DNA of 64,000 nucleotides. Source: Ruegeria arenilitoris. GTDB lineage: Bacteria > Pseudomonadota > Alphaproteobacteria > Rhodobacterales > Rhodobacteraceae. The DNA lies in assembly GCF_013035425.1 (NCBI RefSeq), contig NZ_WQHX01000003.1, positions 571,001-635,000 on the forward strand, given 5' to 3'. This document shows, one piece after another, positions 56,329-64,000 of the stretch; the first letter of the stretch is position 1, and the number at the start of each line of letters is the position of its first letter. The position numbers and the translations under genes are program-made. The notes under the pieces were generated by a model that was not told the origin of the DNA, ran no database searches, and saw only the letters and a list, made by a program, of their open reading frames with translations.

Positions 56329-56524
56329 TGCGCCCCCACGATATGTTCGCCCAGACGCGTTCATAGAACACATACATTGTCAGCCCAACGGCCGTATTTA
56401 CCACGGCAACAGCGCCCCCAACGGCGGCTGAACCCGTGGCGATCAAGCCGACAATGGTCATGACCACCAATCCCATCGCATTCCAAACGATTGCTTTCAC
56501 GACCGATCTTCGACGCGTTTCCAT
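56321..56524 (-). CDS. DUF2061 small membrane protein
   Basis: A 67-residue protein with two membrane helices (AIVWNAMGLVVMTIVGLIA and AVAVVNTAVGLTMYVFYERVW) and a basic start METRRRS. The YERVW ending is the DUF2061 signature. Function unknown. It overlaps the desaturase start, so the pair is probably coupled. ATG 56524 was chosen because CCGGA lies just upstream; ATG 56536 is an alternative. Confidence 0.8.
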   Translation of the reverse strand: METRRRSVVKAIVWNAMGLVVMTIVGLIATGSAAVGGAVAVVNTAVGLTMYVFYERVWANISWGRNG

Positions 56525-56594
56525 TCCGGACCCCATTATTGTTTTGTTAATTAAAACGTTACATATCGCCCTAAAAATTGAATATTCTGAATAT

Positions 56595-56611
56595 GATTAA
56601 CATAACTAATC
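56595..56611. promoter_or_regulatory. Inverted repeat GATTA-N7-TAATC in the divergent spacer
   Basis: Lies 22 nt ahead of the XRE regulator gene and 71 nt ahead of the DUF2061-desaturase genes, in a very A+T-rich spacer that also has GAATATTC at about 56579. Plausible operator for the regulator. Confidence 0.4.
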
Positions 56612-56632
56612 AAATGTGATATTTATCTGCGA

Positions 56633-57511
56633 ATGACGGAAAAAGTGGACAAACGCGATCGTGCTGCGCAGTTTCGCCTGCGGCTGGCTCGGGCCATGGA
56701 GAATCGACATGTCAGCCAAAGCGCTCTGGCCCGCAGCATCGCTGTGGATCGGTCCACCGTTTCGCAACTACTTACTGACTCTGGCGCTCGGTTACCAAAT
56801 GCTCACGTGGTGGGGTCCTGCGCGTCAGCCTTAGGAGTCTCGGCAGATTGGCTGCTTAGCTTGTCCGACCGACCGGAAAGTGCCGCTGAATTACTGGCAA
56901 GTTCATTAACGCTGACCAAGGCCCCGCGAGCGCTTGTCGACGAACGGATTTTCGAGTGGCACCGCGAGGCCGCGGGATACAAAGTCAGGTATGTACCCGC
57001 AAACATGCCTGATATGCTCAAAACGCGTGCGGTTTTGGAGTGGGAATATGCGCCTCATTTAGGCCGTACAGCGGATCAGGCGATCGGAGCTTCCGCCGAC
57101 AGATTGGAGTGGATGCGCAGCGCTCAGTCAGACTATGAAATCGCCATGCCTTTGTATGAAATTCATAGCTTGGTGCATGCCACAGGTTATTACGAAGGGT
57201 TGTCACTCGATAACCGGCTGGATCAAATTGATCACATGCTGGAACTTTGCGAACAACTTTATCCGCGACTGCGCGTCTATCTCTTTGACGCCAAACGTCT
57301 CTATTCAGCACCCATGACAATCTTTGGCCCGATGTTATGCGCGTTTTACACTGGCGGTCATTACATGGCCTTTCGCGATCGCAACAGGATCGAGGTTTTT
57401 ACCCATCATTTTGATACGTTAGTGCGTGAAGCTGATATGACTGCCAGGGACTTCCCAGCCCACCTCAGGCGGCTGCGCCAGAAGATATTTACCGAAGCAA
57501 AACCCAAATGA
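56633..57511 (+). CDS. XRE-family transcriptional regulator
   Basis: A 292-residue regulator. The N-terminal HTH spans RLARAMENRHVSQSALARSI and VDRSTVSQLLTD; a hinge follows at GVSADWLLSLSDRP; then an alpha/beta C-terminal region of about 200 residues (FGPMLCAFYTGGHYMAFRDRN) of unknown family. No ribosome site is visible before the ATG (only A/T-rich sequence), so initiation may be leaderless or weak. It is divergent from DUF2061-desaturase, a likely target. Confidence 0.75.
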   Translation: MTEKVDKRDRAAQFRLRLARAMENRHVSQSALARSIAVDRSTVSQLLTDSGARLPNAHVVGSCASALGVSADWLLSLSDRPESAAELLASSLTLTKAPRALVDERIFEWHREAAGYKVRYVPANMPDMLKTRAVLEWEYAPHLGRTADQAIGASADRLEWMRSAQSDYEIAMPLYEIHSLVHATGYYEGLSLDNRLDQIDHMLELCEQLYPRLRVYLFDAKRLYSAPMTIFGPMLCAFYTGGHYMAFRDRNRIEVFTHHFDTLVREADMTARDFPAHLRRLRQKIFTEAKPK

Positions 57512-57591
57512 TGCGATCCTTTCACACCTGTAGTATAATCGCCATGCGTGAACATTCGGGTATTCCGCCCAAGTAACGGAGGATGACAGAA

Positions 57592-57774
57592 ATGGACGCA
57601 CTCAAAACCGCCGAATATGCGCGAGCATTGTATTCAGCTCATGGCGACCGTGCCGAAGCTGAGGCCGCAAAGAAGATGCGCGAATGTGAGGCTGCCGGAA
57701 ACCAACAAGAAGCGAAGGATTGGCAGGCAGTTCGCCAAACTATTCGCCAGATTCGTGGACCCAACCAAGGGTAA
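57592..57774 (+). CDS. Small conserved protein (60 aa)
   Basis: A charged helical protein MDALKTAEYARALYSAHGDR with AEAAKKMRECEAAGNQQEAK, as seen in roseobacter genomes. No function known. GGAGG lies about 9 nt before the ATG at 57592; the ATG at 57583 is too close to that site. It precedes two overlapping hairpins. Confidence 0.6.
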   Translation: MDALKTAEYARALYSAHGDRAEAEAAKKMRECEAAGNQQEAKDWQAVRQTIRQIRGPNQG

Positions 57775-57823
57775 CGCGCACCCACTTTGAACTGAAAGAG
57801 TGGGCGCGACCGAGGGGTCGCGC
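57775..57823 (+). terminator. Two competing hairpins after the small protein gene
   Basis: Hairpin A: CGCG-CA-CCCACT pairs with AGTGGG-CGCG (57775-57808), with a 2-nt bulge. Hairpin B: GCGCGACC-GAGG-GGTCGCGC (57804-57823), a perfect 8-bp stem. They share 57804-57808, so only one can form at a time. No clear T-run follows, so a terminator is possible but not certain. Confidence 0.45.
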
Positions 57824-57985
57824 GGTTCGTGTTGCTTTGACTGTTCTACGATTTAGTTATCCCCAAAACATACAGTGTTCTGCTACACCTTATCCCCAGG
57901 TTTCTCCCCCGATTCCGATTTGCTTTACCGTCCGAATCCGACGCAGCCTTGGTGTCAGAATTTGGCAAAATGCGAATCGAACTTG

Positions 57986-58972
57986 ATGAAATCCGCTAAA
58001 AGTATCCTTGAACCCGAACATCGCGCTCTGAAGACAGCCGTTTTCGTCTTGGATGAGTGCAATACGCTTAGCTTTGCCTCAGTCGTCGACCCAATGCGCG
58101 CTGCCAACCGGCTAGCAGACCACCCGGTATTTGACTGGGATTATGTAACACCCACGCCGGAGGTCGTAATGTTGACAAGCGCCTTGCCTGTTCAGGGGGT
58201 TCCGTTGGCGCGTTTGCGTCGATGTGACTTGTTGATAGTGATTGCTGGTTTTCAAATTGCTCGGCAGGCCAACCCAAGTCTGTTGGCCGGATTGCAACGC
58301 ATTGCCGACACCGGCGCAACGATAGCCGGAATTGATGGTGGGCAATGGCTAATGGCAGAAGCCGGATTACTGGATGGCCACGCAGCGACCCCTCGGCTTG
58401 AAGATCAAGCACCTTTCGCCGCTCGATTCCCTTTGGTTGAAATCAGTACCGATCCATTCACAATCTCACCTGGCCGTTTGACCTCCAGTGGGTCGATAGC
58501 CACCATAAATTTAGTTGTAAAAATTTTGGCCGCCCGATTGGGTGCTGGTTTCGCCAGTCGAGTGTCCGCCGTGTTTCAGCAAGACATCGCGATTAACCCA
58601 AAACAAGCGGTGGCACAGGTCGGTGCAGAAAATCTGAATACGACTTTAACGGCAAGGGCGAATATTCTGATGCAATCTGCGCTGAGCGATCCTTTACCAT
58701 TGGCGGAAATTGCCACGGCTTTGAGCACGAGCCCTCGCTCGTTGCAACAACAGTTCCGATTACGCTATAATACTACGCCACAAGACCATTATCTGCAGCT
58801 ACGGTTAGCGGAGGCACGGCGCCTTGTAACCGACAGTCAGATGCCGTTGATGGATGTGGCGCAAGCAACTGGTTTTTCTTCGCAATCCAGCTTTGCCCGG
58901 GCGTTTCGTACCGCACATGGTGTTTCAGCAAGGGACCTGCGACAAGAAAGCAACCAACCGATGCCTCACTGA
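57986..58972 (+). CDS. GlxA-family transcriptional regulator (DJ-1/PfpI-like + AraC HTH)
   Basis: A 328-residue regulator. Residues about 15-180 form a class I glutamine-amidotransferase-like/DJ-1 fold (TAVFVLDECNTLSFASVV). The nucleophile elbow reads GIDGGQWLMAEAGLLDG, without the usual Cys. Residues about 225-320 form the AraC double HTH (LAEIATALSTSPRSLQQQFR, LMDVAQATGFSSQSSFARAF). GlxA relatives control betaine, carnitine or choline use. The ribosome site is poor. It is convergent with the aldo/keto reductase. Confidence 0.85.
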   Translation: MKSAKSILEPEHRALKTAVFVLDECNTLSFASVVDPMRAANRLADHPVFDWDYVTPTPEVVMLTSALPVQGVPLARLRRCDLLIVIAGFQIARQANPSLLAGLQRIADTGATIAGIDGGQWLMAEAGLLDGHAATPRLEDQAPFAARFPLVEISTDPFTISPGRLTSSGSIATINLVVKILAARLGAGFASRVSAVFQQDIAINPKQAVAQVGAENLNTTLTARANILMQSALSDPLPLAEIATALSTSPRSLQQQFRLRYNTTPQDHYLQLRLAEARRLVTDSQMPLMDVAQATGFSSQSSFARAFRTAHGVSARDLRQESNQPMPH

Positions 58973-59038
58973 GACGCAATCAACACATCGCGCTGTTGGG
59001 CATATCAATCCCGGCCGGGTTCACCAATGTCGCCTGGT

Positions 59039-60085
59039 TCAATATGGCATTGGGTGCGCTTTGTGAGCCTCGGCAATTTCAGCTTGTACTTCGCCCGACA
59101 ATTTAAGATCCGCGCCGTTAAGAATATGCTGTAATTGGTTTTCGGTAGTTGCTCCGAAAATCGCCGACATCATGAAGGGCCGCGCCTGACACCAGGCCAA
59201 AGACATTTGCACCGGGTCCAAACCATGGCGATCAGCGATCTCAAGGTAGGCTGAGACTGCATCAAACACTCGCTCAGACTTTCGACCACCCATTTGAGGC
59301 ACTAAGGACATTCGAGAACCGTCCGGCACCGATCCATTTTGGTATTTACCGCTCAAAAAACCTGCGGCCAAAGGTGAAAAAGCCATTAATCCAACGTCTT
59401 CAAACAAACAAAGTTCCGCAAGATCGGTATCAAATAGCCGGCACAATAACGAATACTCGTTTTGAATGGATGCTACCCGGGGACCTCCTGTTTCATCCGC
59501 CAACCGCAACCATTGCGCCGTGCCCCACGCACTTTCGTTAGACAAGCCAAAGGCCCTGATGTTCCCCTTTTCCACTTGTTGTTTAAGCGCCTCCAAACAT
59601 CCACGCATTTCCGAAAGCACTACATCCCGGTTGCCTCCGGAAGGATCGTAATGCCAGTTCTGGCGAAACATGTAGCTGCCCCGGTTGGGCCAATGAAACT
59701 GGTAAAGATCGATGTAGTCGGTCTGTAACCGCTTCAAAGAGCCTTCAATGGCTTCTGGAATGGTCTCGGCCGAGATCGGCGCGCCATTTCGGGCATGCAT
59801 AAATCCTTCGCCTGAGTGTTTGGTGGCCAGAACCCATTCGCCCCTTCGCGAAGGATTGGCGGCATTCCAGTTACCCAAAATCTCTTCCGTGCGTCCTACG
59901 GTTTCCTTCGCGACCGGGTTGACCGGATACATCTCGGCGGCGTCGATAAAATTGATCCCAGCGGCCAAGGCCATATCCATTTGGCGGTGCGCATCCGGCT
60001 CTGAGGTCTGTGTTCCAAACGTCATTGTGCCAAGGCACAAATCCGACACCATAATACCGGTGCGACCCAGAGGTTTCATTTCCAT
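59039..60085 (-). CDS. Aldo/keto reductase (Tas type)
   Basis: A 348-residue NADPH-dependent oxidoreductase. The catalytic tetrad is visible: D48 and Y53 (in NFIDAAEMYP), K89 (WVLATKHSG) and the His in LYQFHWPN. Sequence resembles E. coli Tas (MKPLGRTGIMVSDLCLGTMT). Substrate unknown. AGGAG about 9 nt upstream of the ATG. It follows holC by 37 nt on the same strand. Confidence 0.9.
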   Translation of the reverse strand: MEMKPLGRTGIMVSDLCLGTMTFGTQTSEPDAHRQMDMALAAGINFIDAAEMYPVNPVAKETVGRTEEILGNWNAANPSRRGEWVLATKHSGEGFMHARNGAPISAETIPEAIEGSLKRLQTDYIDLYQFHWPNRGSYMFRQNWHYDPSGGNRDVVLSEMRGCLEALKQQVEKGNIRAFGLSNESAWGTAQWLRLADETGGPRVASIQNEYSLLCRLFDTDLAELCLFEDVGLMAFSPLAAGFLSGKYQNGSVPDGSRMSLVPQMGGRKSERVFDAVSAYLEIADRHGLDPVQMSLAWCQARPFMMSAIFGATTENQLQHILNGADLKLSGEVQAEIAEAHKAHPMPY

Positions 60086-60122
60086 CAGAATGTCTCCTAA
60101 AATTCACTTTTGGCTAAATAGA

Positions 60123-60581
60123 TTAGGCTTCGGCTTTTTTTTCCCATCGACCCGAAGCCTCGGACCAATACTGCGCGGAACACCCCGCCTCGGTCAAAGC
60201 TTTCCATTGGTCACGCGCCTTTTGCACCGCAGCGTCGTCGTTTCCGTCGAACAAAACGCAAACCCGTTCAAGTTTATTGACCTCCCCTGGATCAACATCA
60301 ACCCCATCCACCGTCATGACGCAGGTTGGGTCGTTTACAGCCTTCTGATCTGAAGTCAGCAAAATCGGCTGATCAGCATCGTGTGGCCCCCCTGCCCGAC
60401 CGTGCGGCAGAAATGTCTCTTCGGGACCCAGCCACAGCTTTTCATCCAACCAATCCAAACGCGAAGGGTCTGTCCCTCGCACTGCGATCCGCCACCCCGC
60501 TTGCCGCGCCTTGTTCAAAAGAACCGACAGCGTTTTTTCCAGCGGGTGTCGGGTCAGGTGATAGAAATAGACGGCGCCCAT
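60123..60581 (-). CDS. holC: DNA polymerase III chi subunit
   Basis: A 152-residue subunit that links the clamp loader to single-strand-binding protein. Marks: MGAVYFYHLTRHPLEKTLSV at the N-terminus, RIAVRGTDPSRLDWLDEKLW, and RVCVLFDGNDDAAVQKAR. It begins 4 nt after pepA, an order also seen in other proteobacteria. Confidence 0.93.
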   Translation of the reverse strand: MGAVYFYHLTRHPLEKTLSVLLNKARQAGWRIAVRGTDPSRLDWLDEKLWLGPEETFLPHGRAGGPHDADQPILLTSDQKAVNDPTCVMTVDGVDVDPGEVNKLERVCVLFDGNDDAAVQKARDQWKALTEAGCSAQYWSEASGRWEKKAEA

Positions 60582-60585
60582 CGTG

Positions 60586-62052
60586 TTACTCGAAGTTGTC
60601 TTGGACAAAACGGCTCAGTGCACGAACACCCCAACCAGTTGCACCTTTCGGAGCGTAAGATGTCTCGGTGCTGACTGACGCGACTCCGGCAATATCCAAG
60701 TGTATCCAAGGAGTTTCTTCTTTCACAAAGCGCTGAAGAAATTGTGCGGCAGTGATCGAGCCTGCAGAACGACCACCCACGTTTTTCATATCGGCTATGC
60801 GGGATTTCAACAAATCGTCATATGCTTTGCCCAACGGCATCCGCCACGCGCCTTCGTCCTCGTCCTTGGCTGCCTTTAGAAAGGCGTCGCAGAACACATC
60901 ATTGTTTGAAAACACACCCGCGTTTTCGTGCCCCAGACCAATGATGATAGCCCCAGTAAGAGTGGCCAGATCGATCATTCCCACAGGATTAAACCGATCC
61001 TGCGCGTACCACATTACGTCGCAAAGGACCAAGCGGCCCTCTGCATCGGTGTTGATAATCTCAACTGTATCGCCTTTCATTGATTTGACCACGTCACCCG
61101 GGCGCGTTGCGTTGCCCGACGGCATGTTTTCCACCAAACCTACCAGACCCACGACGTTGGCTTTGGCCTTTCGTTTGGCAAGGGCTCGCATAGCGCCCGC
61201 AACAACGCCGGCACCCCCCATATCCATGGTCATGTCCTCCATACCACCCGCAGGCTTTAGCGAAATTCCGCCCGTATCGAACACAACACCTTTGCCCACC
61301 AAAGCGAGCGGCGCATCATCGGTGTCTCCGCCCTTCCATTGCATCACAACAACTTTTGAAGGACTGACCGAGCCCTGACCGACACTTAGCAACGTGCGCA
61401 TACCAAGATCGGCCAATTTGTCTTCTTCCAAAACTTCGACCTCAAGGCCTAAGTCCTGCATTTCAGCCAAGCGATTTGCAAATTCGGAGGTGGTTAAGAT
61501 ATTCGCTGGCTCATTGGTCAAATCGCGAGTCATACGCACCCCGTCCGCTACCGCGTACAGAGGTTCAAACGTGGCTTCTACTTCTTCGGGTTTATTGTGG
61601 CTGATGGTTATTTCCTTAACCGGTTCGGTGACCTTGGTTTTGTGCGCATCGAAATCATAGCTTCGCAGAACAATGCCAAGTGCAAGTTGGTCAGTTTGCA
61701 TCTGGTTACCTGCCATGACCAACACACTTTTTGCGCCCGCCAGTTTGGCGACTTTCGCGCCGGCTTTGCGCGCTTCGGCTTGCTCCGGACGACGCGGCAA
61801 CACCAAGATATCAAGCGCTTCGGCCTGCATACCACCTGGCCATGCCAGCGTGATTACATCGCCGTTTTTCACCTTTTCAAAGCGCTCGCTTGCCACCATC
61901 CGGGCAACCGCGCCCTTGGTTAAACGGTTGGCCCGGCGTGCGGCTGGCCCCAATTTCCCCTCGGACGGAATGATCACCACAACTCGCCCGTTTGCCTCTG
62001 CCATCAAATCCAAGTCGAAGGGTTGAAAACGCACCGGTACCAGACTGCTCAT
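60586..62052 (-). CDS. pepA: Leucyl aminopeptidase (cytosol aminopeptidase)
   Basis: A 488-residue di-zinc M17 aminopeptidase. Metal and catalytic residues: VGKGVVFDTGGISLKP (K254, D259, K266), MDMGGAG, and NTDAEGRL (334-341). The N-terminal domain is as long as in E. coli PepA. Start 62052 has GAGGAG 6 nt upstream; the frame is open further 5' but without family-like sequence. holC follows. Confidence 0.95.
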   Translation of the reverse strand: MSSLVPVRFQPFDLDLMAEANGRVVVIIPSEGKLGPAARRANRLTKGAVARMVASERFEKVKNGDVITLAWPGGMQAEALDILVLPRRPEQAEARKAGAKVAKLAGAKSVLVMAGNQMQTDQLALGIVLRSYDFDAHKTKVTEPVKEITISHNKPEEVEATFEPLYAVADGVRMTRDLTNEPANILTTSEFANRLAEMQDLGLEVEVLEEDKLADLGMRTLLSVGQGSVSPSKVVVMQWKGGDTDDAPLALVGKGVVFDTGGISLKPAGGMEDMTMDMGGAGVVAGAMRALAKRKAKANVVGLVGLVENMPSGNATRPGDVVKSMKGDTVEIINTDAEGRLVLCDVMWYAQDRFNPVGMIDLATLTGAIIIGLGHENAGVFSNNDVFCDAFLKAAKDEDEGAWRMPLGKAYDDLLKSRIADMKNVGGRSAGSITAAQFLQRFVKEETPWIHLDIAGVASVSTETSYAPKGATGWGVRALSRFVQDNFE

Positions 62053-62281
62053 ATCATGCTCCTCAAGAATGTGTTGACCAAGACCTAGCTCGCGCCGCCC
62101 CGGTTGACCAGATAGCAGTTTTCCCCGCCCGGCAATTGCATTAAGGTCTCCGGAAAATAACCGGCAGGCTCGGGGGAACAAAGTTGAGACCAATCGGCAG
62201 CAATAGGCCGTCGCGCATGTCTTTATGCCGGGACGCGAGCCGGGCGTTTGCCAATGTTCAAGCTGGATCGGGGGCGCAGGC

Positions 62282-63382
62282 GTGATCCTCGACCGTTACT
62301 TTGCCCGCCGCTTCATGCAAAACTTTTTTGTGATTGGCGGCATTTTTCTCACGTTGATTATCCTGATTGATTTGGTGGAGCAGGTACGACGTTTCGACGA
62401 TGCAAATCTGTCCTTTGGGCAATTACTCCAGCTTACATTGCTGAATACACCCGCCGCGATAAGTGAGATGCTTCCGCTTTTAGTAATTCTGACCACCATT
62501 GCGTTGTTCGTCGGTTTGGCACGCAGCTCGGAGCTTGTCGTTACGAGGGCTATTGGAAGGTCTGGTCTCCGAGTGCTCGTTGCGCCAGCAGTACTGGCAC
62601 TATTGATCGGCGCGGTTGCTGTTGCCTTGCTGAACCCAATAGCATCTGCCACTTCTGAAGAGTTTCGAAGACTATCGGACGGATATCGCAACAACGGTGA
62701 TTCGACCCTGTCTATCAGTCGAGAGGGGCTATGGCTGCGGCAGGGTACAAATACGGGGCAATCCGTCATTCACGCCCGGGGCACACTAAACGGCGAAAGA
62801 CTTGGCCTGCGAGATGTGACAGTCATTGCATTTGGACCCAACGGAATTCCGACCGAGCAGATTACCGCAGATCAGGCAGTATTGGAAGATGGCCACTGGG
62901 CCTTGCAGCAAGCAAAGGTGTGGACAATTCAGGACGATCTGAATCCCGAAGCGGCCTCGGTCACCCATGACACACTGAACCTGCCTACCACTTTAACGCG
63001 GGACAAAATCATAGACAGGTTGGGGCGGCAAGACTCTGTTTCGATTTATGATCTGCCCCAACTGATACGCGATCTTCGCGAAGCTGGGTTTTCGACCAAA
63101 CAGTACGAGGTCTGGCTACAGGCGCAGTTGGCCAGACCGTTGTTTTTGGTTTCGATGGTTCTTATCGGAGCAGCGTTTACTATGCGCCACGTGCGTTTTG
63201 GCGGCACGGGCATCGCCGTTCTTACAGCAGTACTACTGGGGTTTTCCGTCTATTTCGTGCGAAATTTTGCGCAAATTTTGGGCGAAAACGGACAATTGCC
63301 GATCATGATTTCGGCTTGGGCGCCACCCATTGCCGGAATTTTTCTTTCACTCGGGTTGCTGCTGCATGTGGAGGACGGCTGA
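62282..63382 (+). CDS. lptG: LPS export ABC transporter permease LptG
   Basis: A 366-residue permease of the LptB2FG lipopolysaccharide extractor. MILDRYFARRFMQNFF and the helix GGIFLTLIILIDLVEQVRRF open the protein. LARSSELVVTRAIGRSGLR is the cytosolic coupling helix region, and AAFTMRHVRFGGTG and the LLLHVEDG end are typical of LptG. It starts at GTG 62282 with GGGGGC 6 nt upstream. Its partner lptF, normally directly upstream, is absent: only 229 nt separate it from the divergent pepA start. TGATG overlap with lptD. Confidence 0.92.
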   Translation: MILDRYFARRFMQNFFVIGGIFLTLIILIDLVEQVRRFDDANLSFGQLLQLTLLNTPAAISEMLPLLVILTTIALFVGLARSSELVVTRAIGRSGLRVLVAPAVLALLIGAVAVALLNPIASATSEEFRRLSDGYRNNGDSTLSISREGLWLRQGTNTGQSVIHARGTLNGERLGLRDVTVIAFGPNGIPTEQITADQAVLEDGHWALQQAKVWTIQDDLNPEAASVTHDTLNLPTTLTRDKIIDRLGRQDSVSIYDLPQLIRDLREAGFSTKQYEVWLQAQLARPLFLVSMVLIGAAFTMRHVRFGGTGIAVLTAVLLGFSVYFVRNFAQILGENGQLPIMISAWAPPIAGIFLSLGLLLHVEDG

Positions 63383-64000
63383 TGCGTTCATTGCTGTCGC
63401 TGCTTCTCAGCGGTGTTTTGATCCTGTCCCAGCCTACAGAGGGGTCGGCTCAATCTGACAGTGGGAACCCGGAAACCTCCGATACCGCGGCGGGCACACC
63501 CGCGCTGCTGGTGGCTGACAAAATATTCATCACGCCAGACAACAAACTGGTCGCCGAAGGCAATGTCGAAGCCTATCAAGGCGACATTAAGTTGACTGCT
63601 GAAAGTGTTGTCTACGACCGTGAGGCAGGTTCTCTTTCGCTGACTGGCCCAATTCGCCTTGATGAGGCTGGAGAGACAACCCTTCTCGCGGACTCGGCTG
63701 AGCTGGATAGCGAGATTCAAAACGGGCTGCTAACCGGCGCACGGATGGTATTTGACCAGCAGATACAGATCGCTTCTGTACAAGCCGTACGCGCTGCTGG
63801 CAGATACACTCAGTTCAGTAAAGTCGCAGCAACATCCTGCCATGTATGTGCCGACGGTCGATCACCACTTTGGCAAATCAGGGCTCGCAAAGTTACCCAT
63901 GATCAGGTCGAGCGTCAGCTATATTTTGAAGGCGCTCAGCTTCGCATCATGGACTTACCGGTATTTTATTTTCCGGTCCTGCGCCTGCCCGACCCGACGC
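63382..64000 (+). CDS. lptD: LPS-assembly protein LptD (N-terminal part; 3' end outside window)
   Basis: The first about 206 residues of the outer-membrane LPS translocon. Signal peptide MRSLLSLLLSGVLILS-like to about residue 24, then the periplasmic OstA/jellyroll domain: LLVADKIFITPDNKLVAEGN, AYQGDIKLTAESVVYDREAG, and IMDLPVFYFPVLRLPDP at the right edge. CHVCADG carries cysteines that may take part in LptD disulfides. Overlaps lptG by 1 nt. Confidence 0.93.
   Translation, partial: MRSLLSLLLSGVLILSQPTEGSAQSDSGNPETSDTAAGTPALLVADKIFITPDNKLVAEGNVEAYQGDIKLTAESVVYDREAGSLSLTGPIRLDEAGETTLLADSAELDSEIQNGLLTGARMVFDQQIQIASVQAVRAAGRYTQFSKVAATSCHVCADGRSPLWQIRARKVTHDQVERQLYFEGAQLRIMDLPVFYFPVLRLPDPT

Noticed and set aside
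57857..57898. Two exact TTATCCCCA 9-mers 33 bp apart before the GlxA regulator
   Set aside because: Each has one mismatch to the DnaA box, but there is no replication gene nearby and no A+T-rich unwinding element, so an origin is not supported.
62213..62285. Possible relic of lptF: a short frame (MSLCRDASRAFANVQAG...) ending in TGA overlapping the lptG start
   Set aside because: The 22-codon peptide shows no clear LptF sequence; a stop overlapping a start is only suggestive.
1..64000. tRNA, rRNA, CRISPR arrays, insertion sequences, prophage or integrase genes
   Set aside because: None seen in any spacer or gene; the spacers are short and carry no cloverleaf-like or repeat-spacer patterns that I could detect by eye.

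Overview
The window looks like a chromosomal segment of a marine alphaproteobacterium of the Rhodobacteraceae (roseobacter group). The reasons are the block dusB(nifR3)-ntrB-ntrC-ntrY-ntrX followed by trkA-trkH-hfq-hflX, an NtrC without the sigma54-contact loop, a fused ispDF gene, a cysteine-free HemB, a short PqiA next to MlaEF, and several small proteins I recognise from roseobacter genomes. Base composition is moderate, genes are tightly packed, and many neighbours overlap by 1-4 nt (ATGA or TGATG). I saw no tRNA, rRNA, CRISPR array, insertion sequence, phage gene or plasmid gene. Assignments come from reading motifs; no database was searched.

Layout: 1-9.6 kb holds the start of mfd (minus strand, running off the left edge), a small membrane protein, hemB, a SYLF-domain lipoprotein, a membrane-anchored penicillin/AHL acylase, a SnoaL-like protein, an ABM-fold protein, hflX and hfq. 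9.7-22.3 kb is almost entirely minus strand: trkA-trkH and the nitrogen/redox operon dusB-ntrB-ntrC-ntrY-ntrX, with a regulator, an MFS transporter and an opposite-strand lipoprotein lying between ntrX and trkA. 22.5-31 kb is plus strand: ispDF-pgpA-cinA-like, amt, pyrE, dnaB, a Hint-domain protein and alr.

31-40 kb: alr-mlaE-mlaF, an unfamiliar A+T-rich coiled-coil gene, pqiA-like, a two-TM coiled-coil protein, radA, cvpA, a standalone DnaJ-type zinc-finger protein (minus strand), purF, a PilP-like fragment and an SDR. 40-46.6 kb (mostly minus): a DUF815 ATPase, tatA-tatB-tatC, a small barrel protein with a YafY/WYL regulator (plus), and surE-pcm-nlpD. 46.7-57.5 kb: an Fbp-type ABC ATPase, an AlkC-like alkylation-repair protein with an SDR, a SnoaL-like protein, prfC, an unknown conserved protein, a DEAD-box helicase, a DMT exporter, and desaturase/DUF2061 divergent from an XRE regulator. 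57.6-64 kb: a small conserved protein, a GlxA/AraC regulator, an aldo/keto reductase, pepA-holC (minus), then lptG and the start of lptD running off the right edge.

Most genes are housekeeping: nitrogen signalling, K+ uptake, envelope lipid and LPS transport, Tat export, isoprenoid, heme, purine and pyrimidine synthesis, and protein repair. The points most worth a second look are: the pqiA-like gene, whose conserved N-terminus starts at an ATC codon behind a good Shine-Dalgarno sequence, directly after the unfamiliar gene; the absence of lptF upstream of lptG; the Hint-domain protein; the free-standing DnaJ zinc finger; and a perfect 10-bp inverted repeat ahead of the YafY-linked gene pair. 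I did not find a clear, complete, undescribed multi-gene system.
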